A program made the translations under genes and the position numbers. DNA of 64,000 nucleotides from the NCBI GenBank assembly GCA_022885665.1, contig JAGQDJ010000045.1, positions 248,001-312,000 of the forward strand, read 5' to 3'. The DNA is from Triops longicaudatus. Lineage: Eukaryota > Arthropoda > Branchiopoda > Notostraca > Triopsidae. Of this stretch, positions 41,601 through 56,600 are shown one piece after another. A model generated the notes under the pieces. The model was not told where the DNA came from, searched no databases, and worked only from the letters and a program-made list of their open reading frames with translations. Position 1 is the stretch's first letter. Every line of letters begins with the position of its first letter.

Positions 41601-44600
41601 TTGATTCCTTTTCCTCGTTTCTCAACATATTTTTGGAGTCCTGCTTTCATTTGGCGAAAGGGAATGGAAGGAAAGGGACAAAAAAATTACTTGGAGCATT
41701 CGATATTTCTTCATAAAAACATTTGCTCAGTACTTGTAAATCAGTTTGGCTTGGACGGGAGAAAGATACCTTTGAAGCGTTGTTAATGTATGTTATATGT
41801 AAAAGAGAAATTATCGCCCTCTTGCAAACTCAATAAAAGATATATATAACTTAAACTGACTACACCAATCGACTTTTAACATACGGAAACGTAAAACCGT
41901 AACAATGCAAACAAGGATTATTCAGGAAGAAAACACAAACTGGTACTGGAACGCATAAGACATCGATGCGGCGAAACGACAAAGCGGAAAAAGCGACAAT
42001 ATTGGGACCTTCCATACTAAATACGTTATCACACTTTGGTGAGTAGTAAGGAAAAAACGCTACAATCAGTTATCTAGTGGATGAAAAACAAAACTGAGCA
42101 GTAAGTTTTCTCGCAGAAGCGCGAAAAAAAAATCGAACCTTTACATTTCGGAAATTTCAACGGAAGAAAAATGCAACAACAAATGGGCCGGCATGGAAGA
42201 AACAAGTGACGACAAACTCGAGCTTATATAATACATAGCCAAGCCTAATAAATTTTCGAGCACTGTGCAGAGAATCTCGAATATTAACAAACCAAACATC
42301 TTGGATTCACAAGTTTTACAACTTGAATTACAGCGAAGGAAAGAAACGAGCCCTATGAATAATTTGCAAGGGAAATCAACAAAGAGCCGAACTTCAAAAG
42401 TTGTGTTTGCGAAATAAGTTGAAATTTCAGAAATGCAACGTGCCTGGCTCCAAATAATCCCAGCATTTTAAGACTGAATAAAAAAAACGTTGGCAGCAAT
42501 AGAGAACAAAAAGTGGCCAAATAAATCGTATCAGGAAACAAAATTATAACGACAGCTTCTGGTAGTACAAAAGCCAATTCTAAGAAATCAAACTGCTTCT
42601 AGCGTTTTGTATAGGGTGCATTATGTACACTGTATCACCCGGTTTTCAGTGTGCCCAATAAGAAGACATGGAAAATCATACTGAGAATTTTACCTGAGCT
42701 TAAAAAAAAACTGCATATATACCGTACAATAATAACTCTCTTACTCTTCGGATATAGGAACTGACCCTGCAAACGAAAAAACACCGACGGTCCACAAAAA
42801 CAAAAACTTACAAACAAAAAAAGTATACTTTGTGAATTACATTTTTTTCAACTGATATTGGCATAAGCATAGCTCGTTAATTTATTTCTTGTTTAAAGTT
42901 ATTGTCCCTTGAAAGTCGTCCATAAAGGGCTGCTACCCACAAGCTTTAAAAATCTGCCCGTGTTTGAGAAACGAGTAACACGTCCAGATGGCACGTAAAA
43001 ACTCACGTAAAAAGCAAACTTCATGTCCGTCACGTAAAAAGCTCTCAAAGGTGTCAATTCCTTCGACAATTAAAAAAAGCGGTAAAAATAAAAAAAAAAA
43101 TCCGAAATGAATTGAACTGATTTTGACTTGATTGGCGAAAATTCCGCAATGAACTGAATTGAGAACATCCCGAAATGAATTGAACTGAATTGACTTTAAC
43201 CACGTAAAATTGAAAAATGACTTTCATTTTTTTTTTACTTTTGCCAGGTCTGGTATTTGCCTACGGTGTCTTCACATTAAAAAAAAATCTCAACGCTTCT
43301 AGTTTTATATCGTAACACGATGTTTCTACTTTCTTACGTATCGCTCGAACGTAAGGTAAGTAAAATGCAAAAAATTCCGATTTCTCTACCAACTTTATTA
43401 CGGTTATTTAACAAGTCTTTCAAAATTTTATCCCACGCTTCAACCGGAAAAAAGCAACAATCTAGAAAAAATACGACGAAGGTAAAAACAAGACTGAATA
43501 GAATCTACATTCTGGTATTTTTACAAAGATGTCTTGTGCGCCAGTTCACTACTAACAATTTCTCGCAGGAAAAGTTAAAATTTTAGTACATTTAAATAGA
43601 TTGTATAATTATTTAACTAATTAGAAGCTAGGCAACCAGACACGAATATGAAATTTTATTTAAATTTCCGCATGCCCTTTTACTGGTTTTTAGTATTTAT
43701 TGTGCTTATTAATAATAATTTTTCCAAGGACAGCCCAAGACGACAATACAATGCACGTGCGATTTCAGTCGTCACTTTAACCAACAACACGCTAAGCTCA
43801 AGTCCTTTTCACTTCTATGTTGTAACAATACATCTGATAACCCCGATGTCTGCTTTACGACAAGTCGATGGGTCGGTCCCTTGCAGACTGTATTAAAATA
43901 GGATTTTGCAAAAGAAAGCCGTAAAAGACCTATTTCCAAATCTATGTGAAAACACCTTCAGGTTTTGCAATAAGACCTGGGGTAACGCGTACCGTCCATT
44001 TCGTTCTGCACTTGGCGACGAAACAAACAATAGGTACAGTTAAGCAACCAATTTAGGTTAGCATTGTTACGTTCGGCGTCCTTTTTCCTGCAATTCTCCG
44101 CAGGCGATGGTATCATCAGACGTTCCTCGTTAAGCGAGGTGTCACTTGTAGTCACACTCTGACTAAACGACCAAACGAGCAAGGCTATCAGGGGAAGGAA
44201 AACAAAAAGCAAAAAGGGGCTGCTGCAACGATTCATTAGAACTATCTGCCAGCTTGCTTGATGGATCTCCAAGGAGAAGTTCCATTCGCGTCTCCAGTCT
44301 CATCTGCTTCGGTGGTGGGTGGGAAACAAAAAGGTTTCCATGATAATCCTAGGGAATGTTTGGCTTATTTCTCCTGGGATTTCAACCAAAGCTCAATCTT
44401 CTTCCTGAATTCCTAGCCTTCCTAGTTTTTCTAACCGAAAGTTGTCGGTTTGTGAGTTTATCTCCGCAAAGAAAACAGGCGGGGTTCGGGCAGCGTTCGA
44501 GCGTTAAAAAAATGTGTAACGATCATCCCTGAAATGTACAGAGAACCAACAAATGCGTGGGAATTACCACACGTGTGACTACACTTGCAACGTATTGGAC

Positions 44601-47600
44601 CAAGAGAAATGGAACTTCCAAAATGTATCAAACTAACGGTTACCGCTCGCTTAGTTTTCTATGCGTGCTGCTTCACTTTCTATTCGTTTGCATAGTTAAG
44701 AAAATAAACAAGGAGTGACGCTCGAGAGAGATAGAGCTACACAATCCCAATTCACGACGTAAAAATACAAAATAGGAAGTTCGGTGATTTAATAACAGCT
44801 CGGCAACCGTAGCGCCATAAATCGAAAAGGAAAGTAGGGGAGACCGGGGCAACTTGGATAGGGGTAGGTTTAACCATCTTAGATATCTAAGCCATCTTTT
44901 GAAAGAAAAATCCACTAAATTCACGTAACCTTCTTTTCACACAAACACAGCCACTGACGAAGTATGGTTATGCTCGTCAACTTTTACAAGAAGTTATCGT
45001 TGTTGTTGTTTTTCGGTGGGTTTTCCAAACTTTTGGAAAGGGTCATTTAGTCTTCTTAGAGTGTCGTTTAAGTTATCGGCGTAGAACTTTTTATGAGTAT
45101 AGCAGACTCCTTTGCCTTCATAGCATGCCCAGTTTTGACACTTTTGAGTTACTGGCTACTGGTACATCGCCAATTTTGTTTGGTGCTACCTTCGGGGCAG
45201 GTCGGGTAGAAAAAGTGGAACACGGCGCACAATAAGGGACAAGCACGGCTGGACTTGGTTCGATCTCATGTCGAATGTTTTGAACTAGTAAAAACGTCAC
45301 ACAAACCTGTGTACAACGGTTATGTAATACTAAGGTTTTTTACGTGCAACAATTGTTCGTTCTCGACTTAATTTTGTTCGTGATCAAATGCATCATATAA
45401 TGAATTAGTACTTCCGTTTTAAAGTTTCTTTCGGTTACGCTTTATTTGGTTCCCACCTGTATGCATTTGGTTATCATCAACGCACAAATAGTCTGCAAAC
45501 CGTGATGCATTCCTATAACTGCTCAAGACACCCAGCAGGACTGCCCAACCTACCTCGTGGTGGGGCATGTTGGTCAGTTTTAACGGCTCTGGTAGAAACT
45601 AGGTATTAAATGTAAGGGATTGAGTTGGCTTGCTGAAAAAAAATATACGATAACTAGGATGGCAACGGTACTTTAAAACGACGAATTTAGTCTCACACTT
45701 TAATACAGCGTCTTCTAGACTCTCGAGAACGAAAAGCCCGACGTGCCCCGGTCTCCCCTACTAGTTCCCTGCCTGACAATGCTCTTATCTTTTACGGGAG
45801 AAAAATACATAAAACAAACTCCAAAGGGGAAAAAATGTCCCTAGATTATCTCTTTTTACTATATAAACGATTTGCCTTTTCCCCTCAATTCTAACAAGTC
45901 TGCTACGCCAAAAAGCGGCCAGAAACACTACATATGAAAAATGTCATGAACTTGCGCATCCTCTATAGGAAAATATGAGAAAACTAATAGATTTTCCTTG
46001 GGATCACTGGTACGCGTTTTTCTTGCACTGAATTTTCCGAACACAGTGACACACTGTGTTTGAAAAGTTTGAGTAAAAAAAAGAAAAAACACACATCATT
46101 GCTCCCAAGGAAAAACGCCATAACAAATCGTGCATTGTGAGCCTATGAGAAATACTTCGAACTAATTTACAATTATTCTGTTACATCAGTGAACAAACGT
46201 GACAGAAACTGAGAAATCGAACATTTTTTACTTTCGGGTTTCTCGCTATTACGTAACGCGAGTTATGTGATATAGTGCAAAAAGTACGGATTTCACACCT
46301 TCACCTTTTAGGTGCCGCACATAGATCCCATTGGAGCAGCTCGGTAAAATTTAACGGTTCGTTTTCATAGAAAAACCTAAGAACTAGTGATTATTTTCCG
46401 AATTTTTCTAAGTACTGGTCCGAAGATACTGGATGTTTCCAAATGGAAACGCTAGCGGGTAGCGCTAATCGCTGTCTGTAGAGCTTGAAACGCGACACGA
46501 ACAAGCGCCCGTGCAAAATAACAAAACGTTTTAAAAATACATGGTTGGCCGTTTCTTCAAGGAAACTGCAGTGTGTTGCATAGAACACTAAAATGTTTCC
46601 GTTCCTGCAAAGTTTCCGTTCCTGACAAGATACAATAGAATATTTTAAGCTTGTTTGTTCTTTATATTTTACCTCTATGTCTCGCTTTGTGATATCATGG
46701 ATAATTATCTGAAAAGACTGAACTACTATTTTTTTTATTAGAAACTTGGAGTCGTTATTTTTCACAAATTTTGCCCAACTTTCGAATTTAAAACAAGAAA
46801 AAGCATGATACATTAAGAGTGGAAAAAGGCTACTTCAGTAACTTCGTCTCACTCGTACTCATTCTGAAAGTAACAGAGCATACGCTTTTAACAGAATGGC
46901 AAGAGAATTTTTCAAATTTTTGTTCCCATTTGAAAACAATGGCGCCTAATGTGTCAACCCATTAGGTAAACTTCGAATTTTTCTACTCCGCTTCTTCAAA
47001 TCAAAGCGAAACGTTAAGGGAAAAAATATTTAGCGAAACTCTCCAGGTTACGCAAAACTCGCGCATCTTCTAAATCGACGTAATTTTTACTTCACATGTT
47101 TAACAGGAATGGCAATGTCAAAAATGTAAAGCCAATATTACATAAATACAATTAACGTACTGTACTACTTCAGAAAAACACACCTTTAACTGCCCGATTA
47201 TCTTGTTAAATTGAGCTCTCTCGAGTACTGAAATGTTGGCAAAACTTTCGGTTTTCTCAATCAAAGCTGAACATACACATAGCAAGGATAACTTACAATG
47301 AAGTATGCAATTGTGACTTCAAGCGATCCACCAAAAATTTCAAACTTAAATTCAACCAAAACTAGACAGTATTTCAAACCGAGTTCGCGATAACTTTGAT
47401 ACGTTCGCATTATCGACACTGAAATAAAAGAAAAACATCGTACGAATTTCAGAATAGTTCTCTATACCCTTGAATCTTCGCACTCAGTGTCAACAACTCT
47501 ACTATTAATACATTGCAATGTAGAGTAATACAACGCTGCTGAAATCACAACGCTAAATAATCATTATAAAACGTACTTAATGTAAAAAATGGAAGAAATT

Positions 47601-50600
47601 AGGAAGAAGCACAAAACGAGTGTGAACGCCCAGCACACCCATTATTCCCAGGACGGTAATTACCCTAAGCGTTTTCATCTGTACGTTTTCTGACTCAATA
47701 GTACCGAAGAGGCATTATTCTCAGACCAACGAGGCACCAGAAACAAATACCTTGCCAGACGGACTTTCCTAACCATGCGCCCAAGCTCTTATTCCTTCTC
47801 TTTTTTATCTCCCATTCTCGTCAGTCCGTTCTCTTCTCTGGGATGGCGATTTTGACGATGTGAGCCAGCAAAATCTGACCCGTGAACCAGTCTCGGTCTA
47901 CTTTTTCTATTTTCTCTCATCGGCGAAATTCCTTTTCTGCCACAAACAGTAGCTCGTTATCCTGCCAAACTACCAAAACTACCCAACATTGCTACCAGCC
48001 GAACACTATTGACAACAGGGTCCAGGTCCAGTATTCCCTTTGATTCCAAATGATCAAAACGCATCTCCTTCTCCAGATGCTGCAATGACTTACCGTTAAC
48101 TGCCAAAAAGAATGCGACACGAGGTGCACTGAATTCGCTAGTGATGGCAACAACCGTAAAATTCGGCAGCTTCCTAGAATTTCGACGTTGAATTTAGCTA
48201 TAGGACGTTTCGTATTTCTTCGGATTCTGAACCGAGATAAGAAACAAAAGTACAGAAATTGCGTTGTCCCCCTGGATTCAGTTCGACGTAGCTCTTTTTT
48301 ACATTTTTGTTTCTCTTTGGTCAAGGGTTTGGAATCAAGTGTCGCAACTCGTAATCTCCCGTGCTCAACCAGAAGAGCAAAAAAGTAGGAGTCTACTTTC
48401 GTTGTCTTACGGCAATATAGTCAATCGTGACACCAAGCGAAACCTCAGAAAACCTCAGACATCGAGTTTCTTTCTTACTGTCGTGGACACGAATACAAGA
48501 TTTGGTCGAGATGAAACGAGACTTTCGTGGCACTGTCTTGGGTACGGTATTTCCCTATCTTCTCCACAGGATGCTATCCGGCTGACGTAAGACGAGCTTC
48601 TAATTCTTGTTGAAACTTTTGAATTATCACTAGACCGAAAACGAAGCTCGCGACGCTAGGATTCAATTACGGCATTAATTCATTGCACCTACGACAGTGG
48701 TGGGCGATGAAAAATATCTTTCTGTGGCGTCGTCTTTCATCTGATCCCGAAAGAATAACGTCAGTACTCAATTACAGCAGATATGCTTACAAGGAACTTG
48801 AAAAAATGATTAAGACTAAGCCGGAGAAAACTTGCATAAGAGTCCTAAACTTGCGAAAGAGTCCTAAACTTGCGAAAGTCCCAACTACTTTGTTTCTCAG
48901 TACAAGCTAATTGCCAATACAGCCACGCAAAGTGGAGTGCTATGAAGAGACTGGCAAAAGAAGGAAGTTCGGAACTTACCTGTTCAAATCCTCCAAGTAA
49001 TTCCGTCGTATCCATGGCAGAATTCATTGTCATCACTTGCAATCGATGACCAGTCAACTGAGATAAAAGATGCACTAGCGAGCTTTTGCCTGATCCCGGT
49101 GTACCCACCTACAACAAAGTAAACAATTTTATTTGACTTTATTGCTCAGCATTAACAAAGTTCAATACCGTAACGCGTAAGACTATTGCTGCATTTGCAT
49201 ACGAGTATACGTGAGAAAAGTTACGTTGGAAGACCACCTTTCAACCTGTCATTCCTTTCATTAGTTTTCTACTCTGCTGAGATTTCTTCGGTGTCTATTA
49301 TACCTGACAGAGAGAGACGCTATTCCAACTTTTAGACGTACTTTTGCATCCTACATTTACATTTCTTAATGTTCCTACATTTACGATATTTACACTTCGA
49401 TACTTACTCTATATAGAATACACCAAATATATAATAATTAGTTATAATAACTGTTATTGTTTTTAACTGTTACATAAACAACTATTAAGTGAAACGATGT
49501 ACGGCAACGAGCAAAGCTCACGCCGATGAAGAAATAAAATATATATATATGTATAATAATTATACAGAATATACAAAATCTAGTATATACAATTTTAAAT
49601 AAAGTATATGATATGCTATTGTGTACATCTTCTATACGCTGAAACTAAACCATCGCAAAACTATGTAAAATTTAAGAAAATATCTTCCCCATGATTTGAA
49701 CTCCTAAGTTCTATACCCTTTCCTTTCAGTCTCATAGAAATGGCGGGAACACACATAATTTAAGTCCACGCATGGAGAGAATCTAATTTAAAATATGAAG
49801 GATAGGCTATGTACAACTGGTCAATCGACGTTTGACGATTCGCATACTGAAACTGAATTAACGCACTAAACTTGACCCTCTCGCCTTGATAAAGTTCAAG
49901 CATACTTCATGACATACGGAAATTCGTAGACTACTATTTTCGAACTCAGCAAATCATAGTTTTCAGGCTTCTTTACACGCAAACGTATGTTTCACCGTCA
50001 CGATGAATGTGCTATTCCGTTTTACGCTCATTTCCGGGATACGTATTAATTGTAATTTTTAAATTTCTTTGCTCAAGGAACCGAATTACACTGTTAAAAA
50101 CTGGGAAATGTTGTTCTCATGCCGTCTTAAAATAAATAATTGATACCGAGTGAGGATATTTCGTGCTGACATTGAATTTTAGTAAAAATGTGTAATCAAA
50201 ACAAGTATGAAATGCTCGAAATGACGTCAATTTACCTTTACACTCGTGAACACTCCAAAATTTGTAGCCAGGTTTGAGCCCCGAACTCGTTACAAATGTA
50301 GTTCAAATGAAATGTGCATACAGAAATTAATTTTGACCACTGCTCTTTCCTCTGAGAATTTATAACTCACTTGTTGCAAATTTAGTTTCTATGTTTTAAA
50401 CAGCACTATGAAGGGAAATATTTTAGCGTCCAGCAAGTTATATTTTTTTCTTTATTACTAAGCTGAGCCGAACGAGGAAGGACTGTTTAGATTAGAAATG
50501 GCCCCTTCGTAGAAAATCGTAAAATTAAAAGGTTTCCACTAAATTACGCTAGTAATTAAACTTACAGATTCTTTTGAATATAATATCAGTACACGTATTT

Positions 50601-53600
50601 TCCTGAGGCATTTCAGTGGAAGTCTTGATTACTTCTCGTTAACCTCCCACCTCTTACTTTTGGTTTCACGAGCATTGCAGGGGCGTAAACCCTACTTTAA
50701 AAGTTATGAATAGACTCACCTAAACCTAGCCTAACCTATTTAACAAATCTAAAACTGGTAACAACTAATCTAACATAACTTAGCCTAATGTAACTAAACC
50801 AGCTTTTTCATTAACTTTCCTGAAGTCTGTACCGGTATATGTGCGCTAGAGTTTAACCTATTAAGATAGGTAAAAGTCAGTTAGGTTTTGTTACGTTCAG
50901 TTGGCACAGGCTGAAAAAGAAGGATCTCTGTGTGTGTGGGAGGAGGGAAGGGGGTGTAAACCGAAAACTATTAAGACTTAAATTGCATCTTAGTAAATAC
51001 AATATACTTTCAATTTGTCAGATTTTGAGTTAAAAAAAAAGATAACTGCAACGGCACTTCGTAATGCTGTTTTTTTCGACAAAATTAGCACGAACTTTCT
51101 TTAAACCGGTCTTACTTTATTATGTGTTACACACAAAACTGTTACATCTCGTACAACATTACCCAGAAAGTGTGAATTTTGTTAAGAGGAAAACATTTCT
51201 GTGTAGGTGGGGGATTAAAACCCATAACCCCCATGGGTACGGGAGAAACTACTTGCTTTAGTCCTCAAATCGAATTTTTTTTTTTCATTTGCTTATTCGA
51301 ACAATCGAACCTCCTACAATTTCTCTGTCCTTCAACAGAACGTTTGACCTCTAAAGTCTAACGTCCTCCTATTTCCTAAGCTCAAAAATCAGACTAGTTT
51401 TGTTCACATCGGACTTTTCAATGTTCCTTGACTTCGAAATAACCATCCCGGGCTCTGAGAGTTACGTTCCCGTTTTTGTTGTTAAAACTGGGCCGCCCTG
51501 TGCAAAATTGCAATTTATGATTTATACGCTTGAACCGAACTTTAGACATCAGAATGAAGTTTCTTTCACGTTTAAAGCATGTGTACTAAAAATGAACTCT
51601 AAACTATTGAAATGCATCGGGTATCCCCCTCCCCTCCCTCCCCCACCAAAAAAAATATAAAAAAGTATTCGAACGTGCGAAGAAGATACATCGCATGCAA
51701 GAATTTACCGAATCAATAGTAATACCCTCAAGACAATGCCCCTATCTTCTTTGCAATAACACTCAAGTATGAATAAAATTTTACCAAAATTGCCATCCAG
51801 TTCATTGCCACGCAGCGCATTAAAGATTCCAGGGGGGCCAAACAATGCTGCAGCACATTTAAATTCTCATTCATACGAGCGGTACTTTGTCCATCTGAAC
51901 TACGTGCTACACAAGCTCCGCCCGCATATAACGTCTGTGAATTGAGCACCACTTGCAGACTCGAATTCGCCAGTAAATTGTCTTCACCGAACACTTCACT
52001 GTACACCTTCAACACCTGCAAAGAGAAAAGACGTCAATACAACATAGAAAGAGACTCAACAGCAAGACACTGAGCGCATTATTTCCGCTAACGCCGGCTT
52101 CAAGTAGAAATAAAATGCAGCATTTCCTGACAGCTTCACATCCATCGATTTTGCTTATATTTTTTACTTTGGCCCTTTCTTACACTTACTTCTTGTTTAT
52201 CTTGCAGTGTTCGCATGCGGTCGACGTAAATAAGTTGAACAAAATGTCCCGGGTTGTCATAAGTTGGGTGGTTCTTTCGCTCAAAAGAACGGACAATCGC
52301 TTCGCACCAGCGGAACATATCCCGCAAATTAAGTTCCCACGGTCCGCCACGCTGTCCCCAGCGTCCTTCTTCTTGAACCTCGCGCACTAAACGACTGTTG
52401 AACGCCACCATTCGCTTCAAAATACGCTCCGGAATTTGGGGGAAAACTGAGCTCGTAATAAACTCTAAATCTTCACTAGAAAGCGGCTCGACGAACACCT
52501 AAATGCACATAACCATACTTTGTCACCCTTATCGTCTCACTACACGTTCCAGTAGTTCCCGAAATATCATGGAATGAACAAAAATTCTCATCGTAACAGA
52601 CTCCACACGTTCGAAAACGTCGAAATAATTTCAAAGAATCTCAGTAAAGCGATTGCGATAGATTTTCCCAAGTCTTCAGGGGGAGAAAAAAATCTTTAGA
52701 CTTGGACAAAATGTACGTGATGAATCTCAATACAAAGCTATAACAGTTGAAATTAACTAATTAGTTCCAATGACGACGATACGTTATGCTTCCGGTGACA
52801 GTTGATAAAACATTAAAAAAGGAGGCACAATAACAAAGAAGTGTACACGGAGACAAAGAACAAAGAAAGATTTAAAAAATAAACTGTTTCTTTACCTATT
52901 CATGTAGCAACGCTGAAACAGTGCGTAATTAAGCAAAGCAAATAAGAGAGGGAAAAAAGGCTCCTCACTTGAGTGAAGCGATTCAAAAACGAACGCGGTA
53001 ATCCTTTCCGTGCTCCGCCTTGGCGTAAAGGATTCTGGCAAGCGAAGAGTCGTGTCTGTTGCGATTGCAAGTAGAATGTTTTCCCTAGCTCAGGTATGTA
53101 CAGCTCTCCACGATGGTCCAAACAAGCATTCAAGCCTTCCAGTACAGACTGTGAGGCTAAATTCAACTGCACGAATAAAATAACAGTGAGAAAGAACTTG
53201 CACGGGTTTAAAATGGAGTTTTTACTTCATCCAAGACAATCCAGTGCCCAGCTTTCAAGGCTTGCAATAACGGTCCATCTCGCCATGCAAAATGGCCACC
53301 CTGGCCGCCTTCAACCGGCAAATCGGCTCCAAACAGATCCGAAACATCCTAACACAACAAAGATACGCTGAAAGAAGAATGTTTTACGCAACAAAAGAAG
53401 CAAAGTATCTCACGCCAAAAGTCGACCAGGTCACGCTCAGTATTTCACTATGCGTTGAAACAGTCGAATCCAATATTGTGCATTCAAATCAAAGCTCAAA
53501 AACAAGAATTCTACGCTTGTAGTAAACTTTCTATTGTTTCTAAAACGTTGTAACGGATTTTCAAGGGTGAATCGCAATTCCAAGCTCTTTAGCTAATAAT

Positions 53601-56600
53601 CGAGCGTTTGACCCATAAACTTAACTTTATATGTGTCAATGTGATACGCCCAAATCAAACTTTCTACACTTAGGCGATTTGAACATCTTTTAAGTTAAAT
53701 AGATCGATCTTCCTAGACTTTTCCGCTAAGAATCGTACGGTCTACATAAAAGCGTGAGTTACTCAAGCCAATTTGTCTAACAGAACATTCTATCCAAAAA
53801 CTGAGCCTTTTAGTTTTTAAGCTACGAATTAAACGTTTTCTAGGCTTATCGAATCTTTTACATTTCCAAGGGATAAAAAATCGAGCGTCATTGTAGTTAA
53901 AGCACGCTACCGATTATTATCATTCCACGATCTTAACAATTTAAATAAGATTCATTTTCTAGACTACTATATTGAAATTAAACTTTACTAGACTTTTATA
54001 TTGTACTCAACTAAACTTTCTCGAATTCACTTTCGTTTCTAAAGCTAAATTGCGCCACTGACAAACCTGCCAGCCTTTGAAACGAAAAACTACCACTAAA
54101 TAATACTCCAGTGGGAAAAAATGAAATAAAATATAACACAGTCGTAAACAAGTTCACGGAACGAAAACATACGGTCTGTTCTGACAAGTTAATCCGGACC
54201 AATTCATAGCCTGCGGCCTTGGCCAAAGCTGCTACGAGACTCGTTTTGCCAACGCCTGGACTACCTTCGAGTAGCAAGGGTTTATTCAACTGCAGAGCTC
54301 GTAAGACCCGTATAAGATTGATGGACGTGGTGGGTGCTTGGAAGGTGAACATTTCTCCATCTGTGGCCATCAAGGGACCTGGAACACCAAAAATTTGAAA
54401 AAAACGCAGACCTCGAGAGCTAAAAATTCTTCTAGCAAAAGTTTACTGTCCCCGGACTTTTCCCTTTTGTCTTTTGCGTACCTTTGGCCACCAAAAAGGG
54501 CGGGATCCCGAACACATTCTTATGGGAAATCACCATCGATTTAGTCGATCCTTCCAGTAATGGAGAAATATCCACCTTTTGACCCGCAAGTGATTCCATT
54601 TGGGCGGCAAGGAACCGAATCGCTGATTGGCGAAGACTGCGCGGCCCATGTTGCCTTTAAAGAAACGAAAAGTCGATACGTCAGCGAAATATTTCTTGCT
54701 AAAGAATTCGCTTCCAGCAACTTAGCCAATTTTACAACTAAAAACTCCAAAGTTAAACCAACGATGAAAACTTAAATAAAAACGCTCTGAAATGTTACAA
54801 GTTGAATTTTTAAGAGTACAAATGAGCATTCTAGATGTTAAAAAAATCTACTCCTATTGTGAATCTAAGAGATAGAAACAATAACATACGAATCAGTGGC
54901 GTGGACACCGGTACCCAAAGCATCCAAGAAGACCATACAGGCGCCATGGATATATGCCAGGGGCACAGGTAACCCTTGGTGACCGTTTTCTAACGGTGTA
55001 TCTTCCAAGTCGGTGGTAGTAATGATGCTAGGTTTGGTGGTACATCGGTTTATAAAAGAAACCCAGGCCAAAATGTCTCGAATGCTAATGGTCGTTCTTT
55101 TGCCCAAGTCCGTTTTGCTAAACCAGTCAACGAAATCCATCATTGCTGACCCAATACCCATACCGTTGTAATCGGGATGAGTCTGACGTGGCGAAAGTGA
55201 GATTCCGCGACGTAAATTGTGCTCAATGATGCTGATCATATCCTTAGCATCCGACGTAATCGGACACCAAATTTCTGTGAAACGATTGCGCAAGGCTGGC
55301 GAAAGCTATTAGAAATAAAAAAGTGGAATTGATGAATAATTCAAAAACGTTCAAAAAGCGTAAATCATGGTAAACCAAGTGAAATTGCAAAAAGCCCCAA
55401 AGGCAAAATAGACGGGAAACAAAACACAAAGGTTTAGTGAAAACGAGACGGGCAAAGACGGGATATTTTATAGCAAATATAAAATAGAGCAAACTACAAC
55501 CAGAACAAAAGAGGAAAGCAACAGAAGAAGGGCTCACGGACAGCTTAATAGTATGAAAAGCTAAAATTACGAGTTAGCAGGAAAGAAACGAAAGCAGACA
55601 GAATACACAAACATAAAGAGAAATAAGAGCAGGAAAAGTGCCACGGCAACTAAACATACAATACTGAAGCAGAAAATAAGGTATAATAGCAAAATCGATA
55701 AGAAATGCACGAATCTAAACCGAAACAACACGCACAAAAATTAGCTCTTGCAATTTGCATACATTAAAGCAGAATACGCGCAGCAAAGTAAAAGTAAATC
55801 TTAGTGAACGTGAAAATGGAAAAATTATCGCAACAAATCTAAGAAAGTGGAAGAAAAAAGGACAGATTTACTTCTTTCTTGCCATAATCACCACCCGGAT
55901 TCATGGTTCCAATGAATCTAAATCCATCTTGTGCGGTGATCACATCAGGTTCCATGCTTTCGGCACCCTTTTCCGCCAGAAGCAGCGTTCTTTCGGGCTC
56001 TTCAAATCGAATAAGAACCAAATAAGAATGAAATATTTTAATACTTGCGATGACTTGCAATTTAATAAACTCGACTCCTTCAAAAGCGGAAACCGTGACA
56101 AAGATCTTTACCTAAAACAGAATTGAGCCGTTCTAACACACTGTCATCAGCTAGAGATATTTCATCGGCCAAAAACACGTGGCCGCCTTTCATGGCCAGT
56201 ACCAAAGGTCCGTCCACCCATTCAAATAGCTTCCTATGCTCTTCCTCCTATATGACAAACCAAAATCTTCATTAGTATTTATCAGCAAGAACAAACAAAT
56301 AAATATTGACAATAAAGAAAACCATTTTAAGAAATCAAATAAAAAAATACACCATTAATGTTCAGAAGTGCAAACCTGCAGACATGCCTTGATGTGCGAA
56401 TTACATAAAATGATAGTAAAATACGTAACGCAGTACAGAGTTCGCTAGAGAAATATACAAAAAATATTTCACTAGTGAATAAAGTAAAATTACTTCGTCA
56501 TGATCTCGGGCGGGTCGCAAGCCGCCTAGAAAGTCTGATCCTTCCGAATACTGGTGACAATTGACCGCAAAGAGACGTCGTGCGGCTTGCTGAGCCAGTA

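Larger units (their letters stand above)
38235..44832. other. Intron 26 sequence downstream of the receptor
   Basis: Holds the presumed receptor 3' UTR and then about 6 kb of AT-rich sequence. Only a thrice-repeated 19-mer at 43102-43188 stood out. No exon was recognised on either strand. Confidence 0.6.
26204..48979. other. Midasin intron 26, 22.8 kb, host of a nested receptor gene
   Basis: This is by far the largest intron. It interrupts AAA6 between MNSAMDTTELLGGFEQ (exon 26) and ADLNRRLEDIG (exon 27) in phase 0. It contains the plus-strand receptor gene at 34648-38234, a 930-bp inverted-repeat element at 44833-45762 and small repeats. Apart from these, 26204-34639 and 38235-48979 show only short, unrecognisable frames. 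Confidence 0.9.

Noticed and set aside
46391..46813. 140-codon minus-strand frame in midasin intron 26
   Set aside because: Ordinary low-information composition, no recognisable similarity and no supporting signals.
47992..48324. 110-codon minus-strand frame near exon 26
   Set aside because: Not similar to any midasin segment; the AAA6 sequence continues directly from exon 26 to exon 27.
50700..50900. Scattered CCTAA/TTAGG words suggesting an interstitial arthropod telomere repeat
   Set aside because: Only isolated or paired units with irregular spacing; no array.
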